Notes under the pieces: model-generated
Told to the model about the DNA's origin: nothing
Seen by the model: only the letters and a program-made list of their open reading frames with translations
The model's database searches: none
Shown: one piece after another, positions 18,205 through 28,338 of the stretch
Numbering within the stretch: the stretch's first letter is position 1
How the letters are laid out: every line of letters starts with the position of its first letter
Assembly (NCBI RefSeq): GCF_000282135.1
Contig: NZ_AKJW01000027.1
Location: 1 to 64,000 of the forward strand
DNA from: Herbaspirillum sp. CF444
GTDB lineage: Bacteria > Pseudomonadota > Gammaproteobacteria > Burkholderiales > Burkholderiaceae_D
Direction: 5' to 3'
DNA: 64,000 bases
Made by a program: the position numbers and the translations under genes

Positions 18205-20421
18205 TCAGGAAATCGTTACCCGGAAGCGAGATACCGAATTCTTGAGCAATTCGGCGAGATCATTCAGTTCATTGAGCAGCGAAACCACTTCTTCGCGACG
18301 GCGCTCGATGCTTTCGTTTTCAGAGAGGATGTTCTGAATATTCTGTGCGACGCTGTTGGCCGACGTGGCTTGCTCTCCCGTCGAAGAAGAAATTTCCTGG
18401 ATCAGTTCCGCCAGTTGATTGGACACATGCCGGATATCGAACAGCGAAGCGCCGGCGGCATCCGACAGTTTGGCGCCTTCCACCACGCCGGCGGTCGATT
18501 TTTCCATCGCCGCGACGGCATCGTGCGTGTCCGCCTGGATCATGCGCACCAGTGCGCCGATCTGGCGCGTTGCGGCGCTGGACCGCTCCGCCAGTCGCTG
18601 CACTTCTTCGGCGACAACGGAGAACCCGCGCCCGGCCTCGCCTGCGGAAGCCGCCTGGATGGCGGCATTCAGCGCCAGCACGTTGGTCTGTTCGGTGATG
18701 TCGGAAATCAGCTCGGTAATTTCGCCGATCTCCTGCGAGGATTCGCCCAGGCGTTTGATGCGCTTGGAGGTTTCCTGAATCTGTTCACGGATTTCATTCA
18801 TGCCCTTGACGGCGTCTTCCACCGCCTTGGCGCCGCGTTCAGCCACCACCACGGAATGCCGCGCGACATCGGCGGACTTGTTTGCCGAGATCGAGACGTC
18901 GGTGATCTGGACCGACATTTCCAGCATGGATTGTCCCGTTTCATGAATTCTGCGCGCCTGGATTTGACCCGCGGTGGTCAACTGCTGCGTGTTGTCCTTG
19001 ACCTTGTTGGATGCACCCGCGACCTGCGACGCGGTGCGCGTGACCTGCCCGACCAGCCCCCGCAAAGCCTCGACGGTGTAGTTGACGGAATCGGCAATTG
19101 CGCCGGTGATGTCTTCCGATACGGTCGTGTGCACCGTCAAATCGCCGTCCGCCACCTTTTGCAACTCGCTCATCAAGCGCAGGATGGCGGCCTGATTGAT
19201 GGCGTTGGTGCGCATGGCGCGCTCTTCCTGCTGCTGCGCATGCAATCGTTGCGCCTCGGCTTCCTGACGCCGCAGCTCGGCCTCTTCGGCGTTGCGCCGG
19301 CTGCTTTGCAATTGCACCCAGGCGATGCCGATGCCGCAAATCAGGGCCATCAGCATCGACAGCAGCATGATCCAGAACGTCCAGGAGCGTGTTTCCTGGG
19401 CCAGTCGGTAGTCGTTTTGCAAGACGGTCAGATGTTGCTTGAGCGTTTCGTTCTCGAGAAAGACCAGTTGCTCCGATTGTTTGGCGGCGATGAAGTTTTG
19501 CAGGTTGCCGAGGATGTTGGCGACCAGCGGCTGATATTCGCCGAACACTTTTTCCAGTTCGCTCAGTTTGTCGCGCACATCTTTGTTGCGCACCGCGGTC
19601 AGACCGAGGATCTCGCTGCCGTTGAGGAAACCGTCAATGATGTCGCGAAAGGTGTTGACGTCTTTGCCAAGAAGAAAGGCGGTCTCCGGATTGACGCCTT
19701 CGGAAGTCAGGAATTCATTGGCGCTGCGCCCCAGCCGCAAGGTCAGCAGCACCAGTTGGCCGGCAGCGGCGATTTCACGCGGAGAATTGCCGCCTTGCGA
19801 TTGCAGCATGGAGATCTGTTCGCTCAGGTCAAGCAAAGGAGGAGACAAGGAACGCAGGCGCGCCAGGGTGACGCCAAATCCGGTGAGCTCGGGCTGCAGC
19901 TTGAGTATCGTAGTGGCGGCCTTGTCGGTGTGATCCCAGATTTTCTGGACATCGGTCAGCACCGCGCGCATCTCCGGTTCGGGCTTGCGTATCGCATATC
20001 CCTGGTATTCGCCGCCCAGTGTCAGCACGCTGATGCCCTGGTTGAATTCCCGGCGGCTTTCGCTCAACTGATTGAAGGCTTCACGATTGCCCTGGATGGC
20101 GTTGGGTACCGCCTTGCCGATGCGCTGCGAGTGCATGACCAGATCGCTGGTGATGTGCGCCTGAAGACTCGCATGAATGTAATGCTTCGACCCCAGCCAA
20201 AGGAAGAAGAACATGGAGACCAGGGCGAGTATCAGCAACAACAGCAAAATGCGCGTTTGCGCGCGCAGGGATTGCCGACCGATAAAAGGCAGGCGCGTGT
20301 GCTGGTAGCGCTGTATGTATTTTTCCGCCGTGGCACTGACGGTCGCTGACGCGCTTGCAAGGCTCTCTGCCGGTGCGGTCGTTTTGTTTTTTGACAACTG
20401 AGGCAGCTTGAATGCCATCAC
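18205..20421 (-). CDS. pilJ: PilJ-type methyl-accepting chemoreceptor
   Basis: The 738-residue receptor of the Chp/Pil pathway. One membrane helix lies near residues 57-77 ([20 protein letters not shown]) and a second near 345-370, enclosing a roughly 270-residue periplasmic PilJ-type sensor. HAMP and a long cytoplasmic coiled coil follow, with the signalling hairpin tip near [20 protein letters not shown]. In Pseudomonas aeruginosa the homologue senses pilus-surface contact through pilin. It sits between the CheW-like pilI and chpA and should assemble with both. Confidence 0.94.
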   Translation of the reverse strand: MMAFKLPQLSKNKTTAPAESLASASATVSATAEKYIQRYQHTRLPFIGRQSLRAQTRILLLLLILALVSMFFFLWLGSKHYIHASLQAHITSDLVMHSQRIGKAVPNAIQGNREAFNQLSESRREFNQGISVLTLGGEYQGYAIRKPEPEMRAVLTDVQKIWDHTDKAATTILKLQPELTGFGVTLARLRSLSPPLLDLSEQISMLQSQGGNSPREIAAAGQLVLLTLRLGRSANEFLTSEGVNPETAFLLGKDVNTFRDIIDGFLNGSEILGLTAVRNKDVRDKLSELEKVFGEYQPLVANILGNLQNFIAAKQSEQLVFLENETLKQHLTVLQNDYRLAQETRSWTFWIMLLSMLMALICGIGIAWVQLQSSRRNAEEAELRRQEAEAQRLHAQQQEERAMRTNAINQAAILRLMSELQKVADGDLTVHTTVSEDITGAIADSVNYTVEALRGLVGQVTRTASQVAGASNKVKDNTQQLTTAGQIQARRIHETGQSMLEMSVQITDVSISANKSADVARHSVVVAERGAKAVEDAVKGMNEIREQIQETSKRIKRLGESSQEIGEITELISDITEQTNVLALNAAIQAASAGEAGRGFSVVAEEVQRLAERSSAATRQIGALVRMIQADTHDAVAAMEKSTAGVVEGAKLSDAAGASLFDIRHVSNQLAELIQEISSSTGEQATSANSVAQNIQNILSENESIERRREEVVSLLNELNDLAELLKNSVSRFRVTIS

Positions 20422-20449
20422 TGAGACTCCTTAGCGGAATGCCGCACGC

Positions 20450-21004
20450 TCATAAACCGACCTGCAAAAACCGCGCGTCGCCAATGATGGCGGCAAGGCT
20501 GATTTCAATCCACTCCTGCTGGTTCCGATCGAGATAGCGCTTTCCCGTGCTGATTTCGGATGCGTCATCCATGCCATGCAGCAAGGTCATTTCCTGAATA
20601 TGCCGCAAACCCAGCACGCGCGACACCATGAAACCACTGGTCCCCGACAGTACGGTGGAAACAACGATGACGCGACTCTCCTTACCCCATGCTTGCTGCT
20701 CGCCGCCCAGATATCTCTCCAGATCGACGACGCCAATCAGGTTGCCGCGCACGTTGGCCAGCCCCAGATACCAGTCCTTGGTCAGCGGCACCTTGGTCAC
20801 CGGCATGAAGTTGGCGATCTCGCTTGCTTCACGCAGATCGAGCAGGCAATGCCGGTCACCCACGACAACGCCAAGGCGGCCGTCGCGCATGCCGGAACCA
20901 TCGCGAGCGGCTTCCATGCGCTCCAGCAAGCGCGCCTGGAAGTCGCGCAGGCGACTGCTCTTCCATTGTTCCGGCGGCAAATTCGTTACCTCTTCTTGCG
21001 CCAT
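20450..21004 (-). CDS. pilI: CheW-like adaptor PilI
   Basis: A 184-residue CheW-domain protein that couples PilJ to ChpA. The core reads LGLANVRGNLIGVVDLERYLG, the usual CheW fold signature. I start at MAQEEVTN (21004), preceded by AGAGGAGCG, rather than at the in-frame ATG at 21082, which would overlap pilH and add arginine-rich sequence with no family match. Its place between pilH and pilJ is the standard order of the cluster. Confidence 0.92.
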   Translation of the reverse strand: MAQEEVTNLPPEQWKSSRLRDFQARLLERMEAARDGSGMRDGRLGVVVGDRHCLLDLREASEIANFMPVTKVPLTKDWYLGLANVRGNLIGVVDLERYLGGEQQAWGKESRVIVVSTVLSGTSGFMVSRVLGLRHIQEMTLLHGMDDASEISTGKRYLDRNQQEWIEISLAAIIGDARFLQVGL

Positions 21005-21044
21005 CGCTCCTCTTCTTCCTGCTTCCGGCCGACTGTAGTCGCTC

Positions 21045-21413
21045 CTATTGCGCAAGGGCCGCAATCTTGGCCACCAACTCATCCGCGTTGACCGGCTTGA
21101 CGATATAGTCGCACGCCCCCTGGCTCAAAGCCCAGATGCGGTCCGTCTCCTGCCCTTTGATGCTGCATATCATCACCGGAATGTGTTTCAGATCGGGATC
21201 GCGTGCAATCTGGCGTGTGATCTGAAATCCGTTTTTTCCCGGCATGACGATATCCATCAAGATCAATTGCGGCTCGGATAGTCGCATTTTATTGAGCGCC
21301 ACATCGCCATCATCGGCCGTGTCGACCTCAAATCCTTTCTTGATCAGGATGTCCGCCAGCAGGTAGCGGTCCGTCGGTGAATCGTCGACGACAAGTATTT
21401 TCTTTATCCTCAT
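21045..21413 (-). CDS. pilH: CheY-like response regulator PilH
   Basis: A stand-alone receiver domain, 122 residues: KKILVVDDSPTDRYLLADIL with the acidic pair, phospho-acceptor aspartate in LILMDIVMPGKNG, and the conserved lysine in YIVKPVN. In the Pil-Chp system PilH counteracts PilG, affecting pilus retraction and cAMP output. It has no output domain. It is 33 bases downstream of pilG, the usual order. Confidence 0.93.
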   Translation of the reverse strand: MRIKKILVVDDSPTDRYLLADILIKKGFEVDTADDGDVALNKMRLSEPQLILMDIVMPGKNGFQITRQIARDPDLKHIPVMICSIKGQETDRIWALSQGACDYIVKPVNADELVAKIAALAQ

Positions 21414-21446
21414 CGAGCCATTGCTCCTTGCTTGAAAGTACGCTGA

Positions 21447-21857
21447 TCAGGACTCAACGGCGGTAGGGCGACCCTTGGCATGAGTATTGACTGCCTCCAG
21501 CAACCTCTCTTCCGAAAACGGCTTGGTCATGAACGCGGTCGCACCGACGACTGCGGCGCGCGCCCGATCAAACAGACCGTCCTTGGACGATAGCATCACA
21601 ACCGGAGTTGCATGAAATCTTGCATTTTTTTTAATTAACGCACAAGTCTGATAGCCATCCAGCGCCGGCATCAGGATGTCGCAAAAAACCAGGTCGGGAT
21701 TGCTGTCGGCGATGACGGCGAGAGCGTCGAATCCATCAACGGCAAGAACCACCCGATGACCTGCCTGGCGAAGGAACAGATCGGCGGAACGCCGTATGGT
21801 GGCGCTGTCGTCAACGACAAGGATGGCGAGGGGGCCTTGCTGTGCGATATCGGACAT
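21447..21857 (-). CDS. pilG: CheY-like response regulator PilG
   Basis: A single receiver domain, 136 residues: LAILVVDDSATIRRSADLFL, phospho-acceptor in LVFCDILMPALDGYQ, and KPF lysine near the C-terminus. PilG promotes pilus extension in the Pil-Chp pathway. I start at MSDIAQQG (21857), preceded by AGAGGGAAT. A longer in-frame start at 22058 would run into the rubredoxin gene and lacks similarity. A possible extended -10, TGTTATAGT, lies upstream at about 21900-21908, so the operon may have its own promoter besides read-through from rubredoxin. Confidence 0.92.
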   Translation of the reverse strand: MSDIAQQGPLAILVVDDSATIRRSADLFLRQAGHRVVLAVDGFDALAVIADSNPDLVFCDILMPALDGYQTCALIKKNARFHATPVVMLSSKDGLFDRARAAVVGATAFMTKPFSEERLLEAVNTHAKGRPTAVES

Positions 21858-22015
21858 TGATTCCCTCTGCGATGCCGACCGATAAAGGTCTGTGGGCCGA
21901 CTATAACAAAACGGGAAGCAGGCCATAAACTGAACAGGCCCGCCTTCCACCCTTATTTGGCGGGAAAGCAGGCCTGGCGGCACGACAGGAATCCGTGGCT
22001 GGATTGATGGCGGAT

Positions 22016-22201
22016 TTAGAGCGCAACCATCTCGAAATCTTCCTTGCGGGCGCCGCATTCAGGACAGGTCCAGTTGATGGGCACGTCTTCCCAGCGCGTG
22101 CCGGGAGCAATGCCTTCGTCCGGCAGGCCGGCCTCTTCGTCGTAGACCCAACCACAGATCAGGCACATCCAGGTCTTAAATTCTGTTTTGCTATCGCTCA
22201 C
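22016..22201 (-). CDS. rubA: Rubredoxin
   Basis: A 61-residue one-iron electron carrier. The Fe(Cys)4 site is formed by CLICGWVYDE and CPECGARKEDF, both complete. Rubredoxin directly upstream of pilG is a recurrent betaproteobacterial arrangement; its electron-transfer partner is unknown. It is divergent from the thiD-like gene, with a 62-bp AT-rich spacer that must hold both promoters. Confidence 0.96.
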   Translation of the reverse strand: MSDSKTEFKTWMCLICGWVYDEEAGLPDEGIAPGTRWEDVPINWTCPECGARKEDFEMVAL

Positions 22202-22263
22202 GGCTGACTATCCCTCAAATCAATCAAGTAAAATGGTAAACCAGATATCTTAATCTACTCGTC

Positions 22264-23088
22264 GTGCAAAACCAAACTTCTCCCCTGATATTAACTTTTG
22301 GCGCAGCCGATCCTGTCGGTGCCACCGGCATCCAGGCCGATCTCGCCACCTTTGCCGCCATGGGCTGCCATGGCTTGTCCATCATCACGTCCCTGCTGGT
22401 CAGCGATACGGCGCGTATCGAGGATATCCAGGTGATCGACGTCGACTGGATGGCCGACCAGGCGCGCGTGATTCTCGAAGACATGCCGGTGGCGGCATTC
22501 AAGGTTGGCGCGGTGGGCAGCATCGAAAACATTTCCGCCATTGCCGAAATCGTCTCCGATTATCCCGACATCCCCCTGATTCTGGATCCTTTCATCACCG
22601 CCATGCCCGCACAGGATGGCGACGATGACGACAACCTGATCGCCATTCGCGAGCTGCTGATCCCGCAAACCACGCTGATGCTGGCCTCCGCGGTGGAGCT
22701 GAACCGCCTGGCGGAAACCTGGCGCGAACCGGTTCCCGGCGATGCCTTGCAGCTCGATGCCACGCGCATCATTGAAATGGGCTGCGAATATCTCTTCGTC
22801 ACCGGCATGCCCGGCGAGATGCACGAGGTCGTCAATGCGTTGTTCGACGATACCGGCGTCATCCGCCGCGACAGCTGGCAACGCCTGCCGGGTTCGTTTA
22901 CCGGCGCCGGCACGACCTTGTCCGCGGCCATCTGCGCGATGCTGGCCAATGGCCTGGAAATTCCGGAGGCCGTCTCCGAAGCCCAGGAATTCACCCTCGC
23001 CGCTCTTGCCCATGCGCAACGCCTGGGCATGGGCAAGCTGATTCCCGACCGCTACTTCTGGGCGCGCGAATCGGACGAAACCAACTGA
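22264..23088 (+). CDS. ThiD-like hydroxymethylpyrimidine kinase family protein with altered active site
   Basis: A 274-residue ribokinase-fold protein of the ThiD family, which phosphorylates HMP and HMP-phosphate for thiamine synthesis. It starts with GTG at 22264. Overall length and fold markers ([11 protein letters not shown] near 22-32, [17 protein letters not shown]) fit. Key motifs differ: the substrate loop usually AGSDPSGGAG-like is [11 protein letters not shown], the TPN-EA box is ASAVELNRL, and the anion hole usually GTGCT is GAGTT (214-218), placing Thr217 where the catalytic cysteine is expected. It may have another substrate or reduced activity. It is followed 20 bases later by hemL. 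Confidence 0.8.
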   Translation: MQNQTSPLILTFGAADPVGATGIQADLATFAAMGCHGLSIITSLLVSDTARIEDIQVIDVDWMADQARVILEDMPVAAFKVGAVGSIENISAIAEIVSDYPDIPLILDPFITAMPAQDGDDDDNLIAIRELLIPQTTLMLASAVELNRLAETWREPVPGDALQLDATRIIEMGCEYLFVTGMPGEMHEVVNALFDDTGVIRRDSWQRLPGSFTGAGTTLSAAICAMLANGLEIPEAVSEAQEFTLAALAHAQRLGMGKLIPDRYFWARESDETN

Positions 23089-23108
23089 CACTTTTCCCAC
23101 ATTCCCGT

Positions 23109-24407
23109 ATGAACCTGCAAAGCTCCGGCACCACCAACGAATCCCTGTTCGCGCGCGCTCAACAAACCACGCCCGGCGGCGTCAACTCGCCGGTACGCGC
23201 CTTCCGCTCGGTCGGCGGCACGCCGCGCTTCATCACCAGGGCGCAAGGCCCCTATTTCTGGGATGCCGAAGACCGTCGCTACATCGACTACATCGGTTCC
23301 TGGGGCCCGGCGATTGTCGGTCATGCCCATCCGAAAGTGGTGCAGGCGGTACAAGAAGCCGCCGCGCGCGGCCTGAGCTTCGGCGCGCCGACCGAAGGCG
23401 AGATCGAGATGGCCGAAGAGATTTGCAAACTGGTGCCGTCGATCGAGCAGGTGCGCCTGGTGTCCAGCGGCACCGAAGCGACCATGAGCGCCCTGCGCCT
23501 GGCGCGCGGCGCCACCAAACGCGACAAGATCGTCAAGTTCGAGGGTTGCTACCACGGTCACGCGGATTCCCTGTTGGTAAAAGCCGGCAGCGGCTTGTTG
23601 ACGTTCGGCAATCCGACGTCCTCCGGCGTGCCGGAAGATTTCGTCAAGCACACGCTTGTGCTGGATTACAACAACACGCAACAACTGGAAGATGCCTTCG
23701 AGGCCGCCGGCAATGAAATCGCCTGTGTGATCGTCGAGCCGGTCGCCGGCAACATGAACCTGGTGCGTGCGACACCGGAATTCCTCCACACCATGCGCCG
23801 CCTCTGCACCAAGTACGGCGCCATCCTGATTTTCGATGAAGTCATGTCGGGCTTCCGCGTGGCCCTGGGCGGCGCGCAGTCGTTGTACGGCATCACTCCC
23901 GACCTGACCGCATTGGGCAAGGTCATCGGCGGCGGCTTGCCGGTTGCAGCCTTCGGCGGCCGCGCCGACATCATGAAGCACCTGGCGCCGCTGGGCGGCG
24001 TTTATCAGGCCGGCACGCTGTCCGGCAACCCGGTGACGGTCGCTGCCGGCCTGACAACGCTGCAGATCGTCCAGGAAGCCGATTTCTACACCCGGCTTGG
24101 TACGCAGACCCGCAAGCTCGCCGACGGCCTCTGCGAGGCTGCCAGGGCCGCCGGCGTGACGTTCTCGGCCGACACCGTGGGCGGCATGTTCGGCCTGTAC
24201 TTCGCATCGACGGTGCCGGTCAGCTATGCCGAAGTCATGCAAGGCAACAAGGACAAATTCAACGTGTTCTTCCACGCCATGCTGGATGCCGGCGTTTATC
24301 TGGCGCCGTCGGCATTTGAGGCGGGATTTGTTTCGGCTCAGCATGACGATGCCGTGATTGAAGCGACCATTGCCGCTGCACGCACCGCTTTCGCTGCGAT
24401 CAAATGA
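23109..24407 (+). CDS. hemL: Glutamate-1-semialdehyde 2,1-aminomutase
   Basis: PLP enzyme of the C5 tetrapyrrole pathway, converting glutamate-1-semialdehyde to 5-aminolevulinate; 432 residues, normal length. The PLP region shows [10 protein letters not shown], and the Schiff-base lysine is in [18 protein letters not shown] near residue 270. VNSPVRAF near the N-terminus is typical. It lies 20 bases after the thiD-like gene, probably in one transcript ending at the terminator at 24430-24457. Confidence 0.97.
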   Translation: MNLQSSGTTNESLFARAQQTTPGGVNSPVRAFRSVGGTPRFITRAQGPYFWDAEDRRYIDYIGSWGPAIVGHAHPKVVQAVQEAAARGLSFGAPTEGEIEMAEEICKLVPSIEQVRLVSSGTEATMSALRLARGATKRDKIVKFEGCYHGHADSLLVKAGSGLLTFGNPTSSGVPEDFVKHTLVLDYNNTQQLEDAFEAAGNEIACVIVEPVAGNMNLVRATPEFLHTMRRLCTKYGAILIFDEVMSGFRVALGGAQSLYGITPDLTALGKVIGGGLPVAAFGGRADIMKHLAPLGGVYQAGTLSGNPVTVAAGLTTLQIVQEADFYTRLGTQTRKLADGLCEAARAAGVTFSADTVGGMFGLYFASTVPVSYAEVMQGNKDKFNVFFHAMLDAGVYLAPSAFEAGFVSAQHDDAVIEATIAAARTAFAAIK

Positions 24408-24429
24408 CCAGGCAGGAAATGCGGAAAAT

Positions 24430-24457
24430 AAAAAAGGACGCCTGAGCGTCCTTTTTT
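24430..24457. terminator. Bidirectional terminator between hemL and erpA
   Basis: Stem GGACGC (24436-24441) / GCGTCC (24446-24451) with a CTGA loop, an A-run on the left and a T-run on the right. It can terminate hemL on the plus strand and the argC-to-erpA operon on the minus strand. Confidence 0.9.
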
Positions 24458-24510
24458 ATGTCTGAAGAAACGGTTAAAACTGTTGTTTCCCGGTCAGATA
24501 TCCTGGCGAA

Positions 24511-24876
24511 TCAAGCCGAGAACGACGAACCGCAACCGCAAGTGGTCGTTGCGTTCGGATTCTTGATCACGAATTGCGCGCCTTCCAGGTCATCCTTGTA
24601 ATCGATCTCCGCACCGACCAGGTACTGATAGCTCATCGAGTCGATCAGCAATTGCACGCCGTTCTTGGTCATGGTGGTGTCGTCTTCGTTGACGATTTCA
24701 TCAAAGGTGAAACCATACTGGAAGCCCGAGCAGCCGCCGCCTTGCACGAACACGCGCAACTTCAGGTCGGGGTTGCCTTCTTCTTCGATCAGTTGCGCAA
24801 CCTTGGCGGCGGCGCTGTCGGAAAAGATCATTGGCGATGGAATCGATGTTTCTGGAATTTCTGCAACGGCATTCAT
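24511..24876 (-). CDS. erpA: Iron-sulfur cluster insertion protein ErpA
   Basis: A-type carrier that hands Fe-S clusters to apoproteins, including isoprenoid-pathway enzymes IspG/IspH in E. coli. It has 121 residues. The three ligand cysteines are present: C49 in GGGCSGF and C113/C115 in TTCGCGSSF. It is the last gene of the argC-DUF6776-bactofilin-erpA unit, 55 bases after the bactofilin gene. Confidence 0.95.
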   Translation of the reverse strand: MNAVAEIPETSIPSPMIFSDSAAAKVAQLIEEEGNPDLKLRVFVQGGGCSGFQYGFTFDEIVNEDDTTMTKNGVQLLIDSMSYQYLVGAEIDYKDDLEGAQFVIKNPNATTTCGCGSSFSA

Positions 24877-24931
24877 AGTAAGCTCCTGCTAATCAGCGGA
24901 CAATGGAGTGATTATAAGGCTTATGGGAAAT

Positions 24932-25333
24932 TCATGCATCGCCGCCGGCCGAAGCCGCCAGTTTGAGCACCGGCGCCTCTTCGGTCTGCCCGTGGCTGAG
25001 CTTGCCGGATACCAGCGCGCCGCCATGCATTTCCAGAGCCTTGTAGTAGACATCTCCAGTTATGCGGGCTTTCGGCTGTAATTCAAGGAGTTCGACCGAA
25101 TGCACGTCGCCGATGATCTCCCCATTGACGATCAGGTGCACGGCGCGAATCTCGCCGACGATCTTGGCATGCTCGGAAATGACCAGCACGCTAGGCTGGC
25201 CCGCTTCGGCATTGATGTTGCCCTTGATATGGCCGTCAATACGCAGGCCGCCCTTGAAATGGACGTCGCCCTGGATACTGGTGGAAATGCCGATCAGGCT
25301 GTCGATGGTGCTTTTGGATTTACGTCCCAACAT
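24932..25333 (-). CDS. Bactofilin family polymer-forming cytoskeletal protein
   Basis: A 133-residue DUF583/bactofilin. The beta-helical core (about 15-110) shows repeated short turns such as GDVHFKGGLRIDGHIKGNI and VNGEIIGDVHSVELLEL. Bactofilins self-assemble without nucleotide and scaffold cell-wall enzymes or polar structures. It is placed eight bases after the membrane-anchored DUF6776 protein gene, suggesting the two may act together at the envelope; that is inference. Confidence 0.93.
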   Translation of the reverse strand: MLGRKSKSTIDSLIGISTSIQGDVHFKGGLRIDGHIKGNINAEAGQPSVLVISEHAKIVGEIRAVHLIVNGEIIGDVHSVELLELQPKARITGDVYYKALEMHGGALVSGKLSHGQTEEAPVLKLAASAGGDA

Positions 25334-25341
25334 GATTCACC

Positions 25342-26073
25342 TCACAAATTCACGGATTGCTGAGCTCGCGTCTGGCCTCTTTCGAGAACGCGAGCCTGAA
25401 TCGACTTGATGGTTGCACCTTCGGGAAGCGTCAAGACACCGTCGACCCGTTGATAGTACTTGAATGCGAGCTTATAGCGCGCGAGATCCGTGGCGTTTTG
25501 CTCGGGGAAGTTGATAATAACACTTTTGCCCCCCTGCAACACCGTAACGCTGAACTGCACATTCCCCACGAACTGCCGGCCTTTTTCACCCTGAATGGCG
25601 AGCAACTGGTAACGCACCTGGTTCGGCGCGACAATCTCGGCTTTCAAACGCTGTATGGTGACGCCATCGGCGCCCACATTGGTCGGGAGCAAGCTTTGGA
25701 AGAAAGAGAGATCTTCTTTCAGCTTAGCATTTTCCGCCTCGAGTGTCTTGATCTGCCCGGCCAGTTGCGCCTGCGCCGAACGCTCTATGTTGAGCTGGCT
25801 TTCCGCGGCATTGGCCGTGGTGGAAAACTGGTCGCGCTCGGCATTGAGCTTCTTGATCTGCTCCGACAAGGCATCGACCCGGTCGCGCATGCCATCGGGA
25901 TTCAACCCCGAGAAATTGTTGCGCCCCAGATCGTAGGCCCACATGGCCATCGCGCCGCCCACGCCGATAACAACCGCCAGAATCAGTGCCCGCAGCGGCC
26001 ACGGCATGTGGCGCTTGATCGTCATCTTCGGCGCTGAAATCGACATGCGCCGAACCCACAGCCTGTATTTCAC
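25342..26073 (-). CDS. DUF6776-like membrane-anchored coiled-coil protein
   Basis: Conserved protein of unknown function. An arginine-rich N-terminus (VKYRLWVRR, with VSAP-type SISAPKM) precedes one membrane helix ([21 protein letters not shown]), then a coiled coil of about 70 residues and a C-terminal soluble domain. I chose the GTG at 26073, which overlaps the argC stop as GTGA (translational coupling) and gives 243 residues. ATG codons at 26046 and 26025 are alternatives with weak ribosome-binding sites. The protein would face the periplasm and be made together with the bactofilin. Confidence 0.75.
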   Translation of the reverse strand: MKYRLWVRRMSISAPKMTIKRHMPWPLRALILAVVIGVGGAMAMWAYDLGRNNFSGLNPDGMRDRVDALSEQIKKLNAERDQFSTTANAAESQLNIERSAQAQLAGQIKTLEAENAKLKEDLSFFQSLLPTNVGADGVTIQRLKAEIVAPNQVRYQLLAIQGEKGRQFVGNVQFSVTVLQGGKSVIINFPEQNATDLARYKLAFKYYQRVDGVLTLPEGATIKSIQARVLERGQTRAQQSVNL

Positions 26074-27107
26074 GGTAAAACGGGGACGTGCAGCAGACCG
26101 GTGGTTTCTTCCAGTCCGAACATCAGGTTCATGCATTGCACCGCCTGGCCGGAAGCGCCCTTGACCAGATTGTCCTGCACCACCAGCACCACCACGGTGT
26201 CGCCGTTGTCCGGACGGTGCAAGGCGATGCGCAACATGTTGGAGGCGCGCGTGGTGCGTGTTTCCGGGTGCGAACCGAACGGCATGACGTCGACGAAAGG
26301 CTCATTCTTGTAGGCGTCCTCGAACAAGGCTTGCAAGGCGGCGTTGTCGATTTCCCTGGTCAGGCGCGCATACAGCGTGGAATGCATGCCACGGATCATC
26401 GGCACCAGATGCGGCGTGAACAGCAGGCCGACTTTGTCGTCGGTCAGCTTGCCCAATTGCTCCAGGGTTTCCGGCGAGTGGCGATGGCCCGACACGCCGT
26501 AGGCTTTGAAGTTGTCCGAGGCTTCCGAAAACAGGGTAGCGATTTCCGCCTTGCGTCCGGCGCCCGACACACCCGATTTGCAATCGGCGATGAGATGCGA
26601 CGCATCGATCACGCCGGCCTTCAGCAGCGGCGCGTAACCCAACTGCATGGTGGTCGGATAGCAACCTGGATTGCCGATGAGGCGCGCCTTCCTGATGTTT
26701 TCGCGATTGAGCTCCGGCAGGCCGTAAGCAGCTTCCTTCAGCAGCTCCGGGCAGCTGTGCGGCATCTTGTACCACTTCTCGAACGCAGCAATGTCTTGCA
26801 GACGGAAGTCCGCCGCCAGGTCGATGACCTTGACGCCGGCAGCCAGCAGCTCTGGTGCCTGCGCCATGGCGACACCGTGCGGCGTGGCAAAGAAAACCAC
26901 GTCGCAATCGTTCAGCCGGGCATTGTCAGGAGAAGAAAAAGCGATATCGACGCGGCCGCGCAGCGACGGATACATGTCGGCAACCGGCATGCCGTCTTCT
27001 TTGCGCGACGTCACTGCCTGCAATTGCACCTGCGGGTGCATGGCGAACAAGCGCAGCAACTCCACGCCTGTGTATCCTGTGCCGCCGACGATACCTACCT
27101 TGATCAT
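26070..27107 (-). CDS. argC: N-acetyl-gamma-glutamyl-phosphate reductase
   Basis: Third step of arginine synthesis: NADPH-dependent reduction of N-acetylglutamyl phosphate to the semialdehyde. It has 345 residues. The nucleotide-binding [16 protein letters not shown] starts at residue 3. The catalytic cysteine is in GNPGCYPT near residue 148, and the conserved HRH-type histidines are in [10 protein letters not shown]. It is the first gene of the operon that continues into DUF6776, bactofilin and erpA. No ARG box was recognised. Confidence 0.96.
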   Translation of the reverse strand: MIKVGIVGGTGYTGVELLRLFAMHPQVQLQAVTSRKEDGMPVADMYPSLRGRVDIAFSSPDNARLNDCDVVFFATPHGVAMAQAPELLAAGVKVIDLAADFRLQDIAAFEKWYKMPHSCPELLKEAAYGLPELNRENIRKARLIGNPGCYPTTMQLGYAPLLKAGVIDASHLIADCKSGVSGAGRKAEIATLFSEASDNFKAYGVSGHRHSPETLEQLGKLTDDKVGLLFTPHLVPMIRGMHSTLYARLTREIDNAALQALFEDAYKNEPFVDVMPFGSHPETRTTRASNMLRIALHRPDNGDTVVVLVVQDNLVKGASGQAVQCMNLMFGLEETTGLLHVPVLP

Positions 27108-27303
27108 GTGTTTTCCTTGCTGAAAGAGCGTGCCCGAGAGCGTTTTATTTTAACAGGAGAATATTTCTGCCACATTACCCCAAACTGCTTCGATTCAAAG
27201 CGCGAATAAGGCGGAAAAATAACGTTGATACCGAAATGGAACCGAGGCTGACGACACTGCAGCCGCCCCTTCCTGAGCCACGCAAACACGGCCCGCAAAA
27301 TGC

Positions 27304-27336
27304 AAAAAGCCGCCAAGCTTGTCGCTAGCGGCTTTT
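27304..27336 (-). terminator. Terminator after rpsI
   Basis: On the minus strand AAAAGCCGC and GCGGCTTTT pair around a 14-base loop and are followed by a further T. The arms are at 27305-27313 and 27328-27336, 29 bases after the rpsI stop. Confidence 0.8.
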
Positions 27337-27364
27337 CGTTGTGCTGAAACAGCACGCGTCGTGA

Positions 27365-27757
27365 TTAACGCTTCGAGAATTGCTTTGCGCGACGTGCTTT
27401 GCGCAGACCAACCTTCTTACGTTCGACTTCACGTGCATCACGAGTAACGAAGCCTGCCTTGGACAGTTCCGACTTCAGTGTTGCATCGTAGTCGATCAGA
27501 GCGCGGGTGATGCCGTGACGAACAGCACCAGCCTGGCCGGATTCACCGCCGCCGTGGACGTTGACCATGATGTCGAAGCGCTCGACGTTGTTGGTCAGCT
27601 CCAGTGGTTGACGAATCACCATCAGACCGGTTTCGCGCGAAAAATATTCATTCGCTGGCTTGCCGTTGACGACGATCTTGCCCGAGCCGGACTTGATGAA
27701 AACGCGAGCCACTGCACTCTTGCGACGGCCGGTTCCGTAATTGTAGTTACCGATCAT
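27365..27757 (-). CDS. rpsI: 30S ribosomal protein S9
   Basis: A 130-residue small-subunit protein whose basic C-terminal tail reaches the P-site tRNA. Family signatures [14 protein letters not shown] at the start, [14 protein letters not shown] in the middle and the [17 protein letters not shown] tail ending in KR are complete. It is co-transcribed nine bases downstream of rplM, the universal order. Confidence 0.98.
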   Translation of the reverse strand: MIGNYNYGTGRRKSAVARVFIKSGSGKIVVNGKPANEYFSRETGLMVIRQPLELTNNVERFDIMVNVHGGGESGQAGAVRHGITRALIDYDATLKSELSKAGFVTRDAREVERKKVGLRKARRAKQFSKR

Positions 27758-27766
27758 GTCTATTCC

Positions 27767-28195
27767 TTAGAGTTCGAGTGCTTTGGGTTGCTGAGCAGCG
27801 TGCGGATGGTTGCCATCTGCATAAACCTTCAGCTTCTTGATCATCGCGTAGCCGAGCGGGCCCTTGGGCAGCATGCCCTTGACCGCTTTTTCCAGCGCGC
27901 GACCTGGAAAACGCTGTTGCATTTTCAGGAAATTGGTTTCGTAGATGCCGCCTGGGTAGCCGCTGTGACGGTAGTACGTCTTTTCAGTTGCTTTGGTGCC
28001 AGTGACACGCAGTTTGCCGGCATTGATCACGACGATGAAATCGCCCGTGTCGACGTGCGGAGTAAATTCTGGTTTGTGCTTGCCGCGCAGTCGGAGTGCC
28101 ACTTCGCTGGCAACACGTCCGAGGACTTTGTCCGTCGCGTCAATCACGAACCACTCGCGCTTTACCTCATGGGCTTTAGCGGAAAAGGTTTTCAT
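27767..28195 (-). CDS. rplM: 50S ribosomal protein L13
   Basis: A 142-residue early-assembly large-subunit protein. Recognisable stretches are [30 protein letters not shown] and [13 protein letters not shown]-like [13 protein letters not shown] near the C-terminus. The start at 28195 is preceded by TAGGAAG. It heads the rplM-rpsI operon with a strong promoter at 28339-28368 and an untranslated leader of about 137 bases. Confidence 0.98.
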   Translation of the reverse strand: MKTFSAKAHEVKREWFVIDATDKVLGRVASEVALRLRGKHKPEFTPHVDTGDFIVVINAGKLRVTGTKATEKTYYRHSGYPGGIYETNFLKMQQRFPGRALEKAVKGMLPKGPLGYAMIKKLKVYADGNHPHAAQQPKALEL

Positions 28196-28338
28196 GATGA
28201 CTTCCTAATGTAATTAAATAAACGCTCAATTTGGCGGTTCTGCGGCTACCGAAACGATGCTGATCCTATGCTTCGTATTCGTCATACCAACGCAGACTCT
28301 TCCTTGTTGTCTTTCCCAGAGCGCACGGAAAGCCGAGA

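Noticed and set aside
17929-20349. 806-codon plus-strand open frame opposite pilJ
   Set aside because: Antisense shadow of pilJ; the coding strand has complete receptor domains.
27104-27355. Minus-strand 83-codon frame between argC and rpsI
   Set aside because: It runs through the rpsI terminator, overlaps the argC start region and has no family features.
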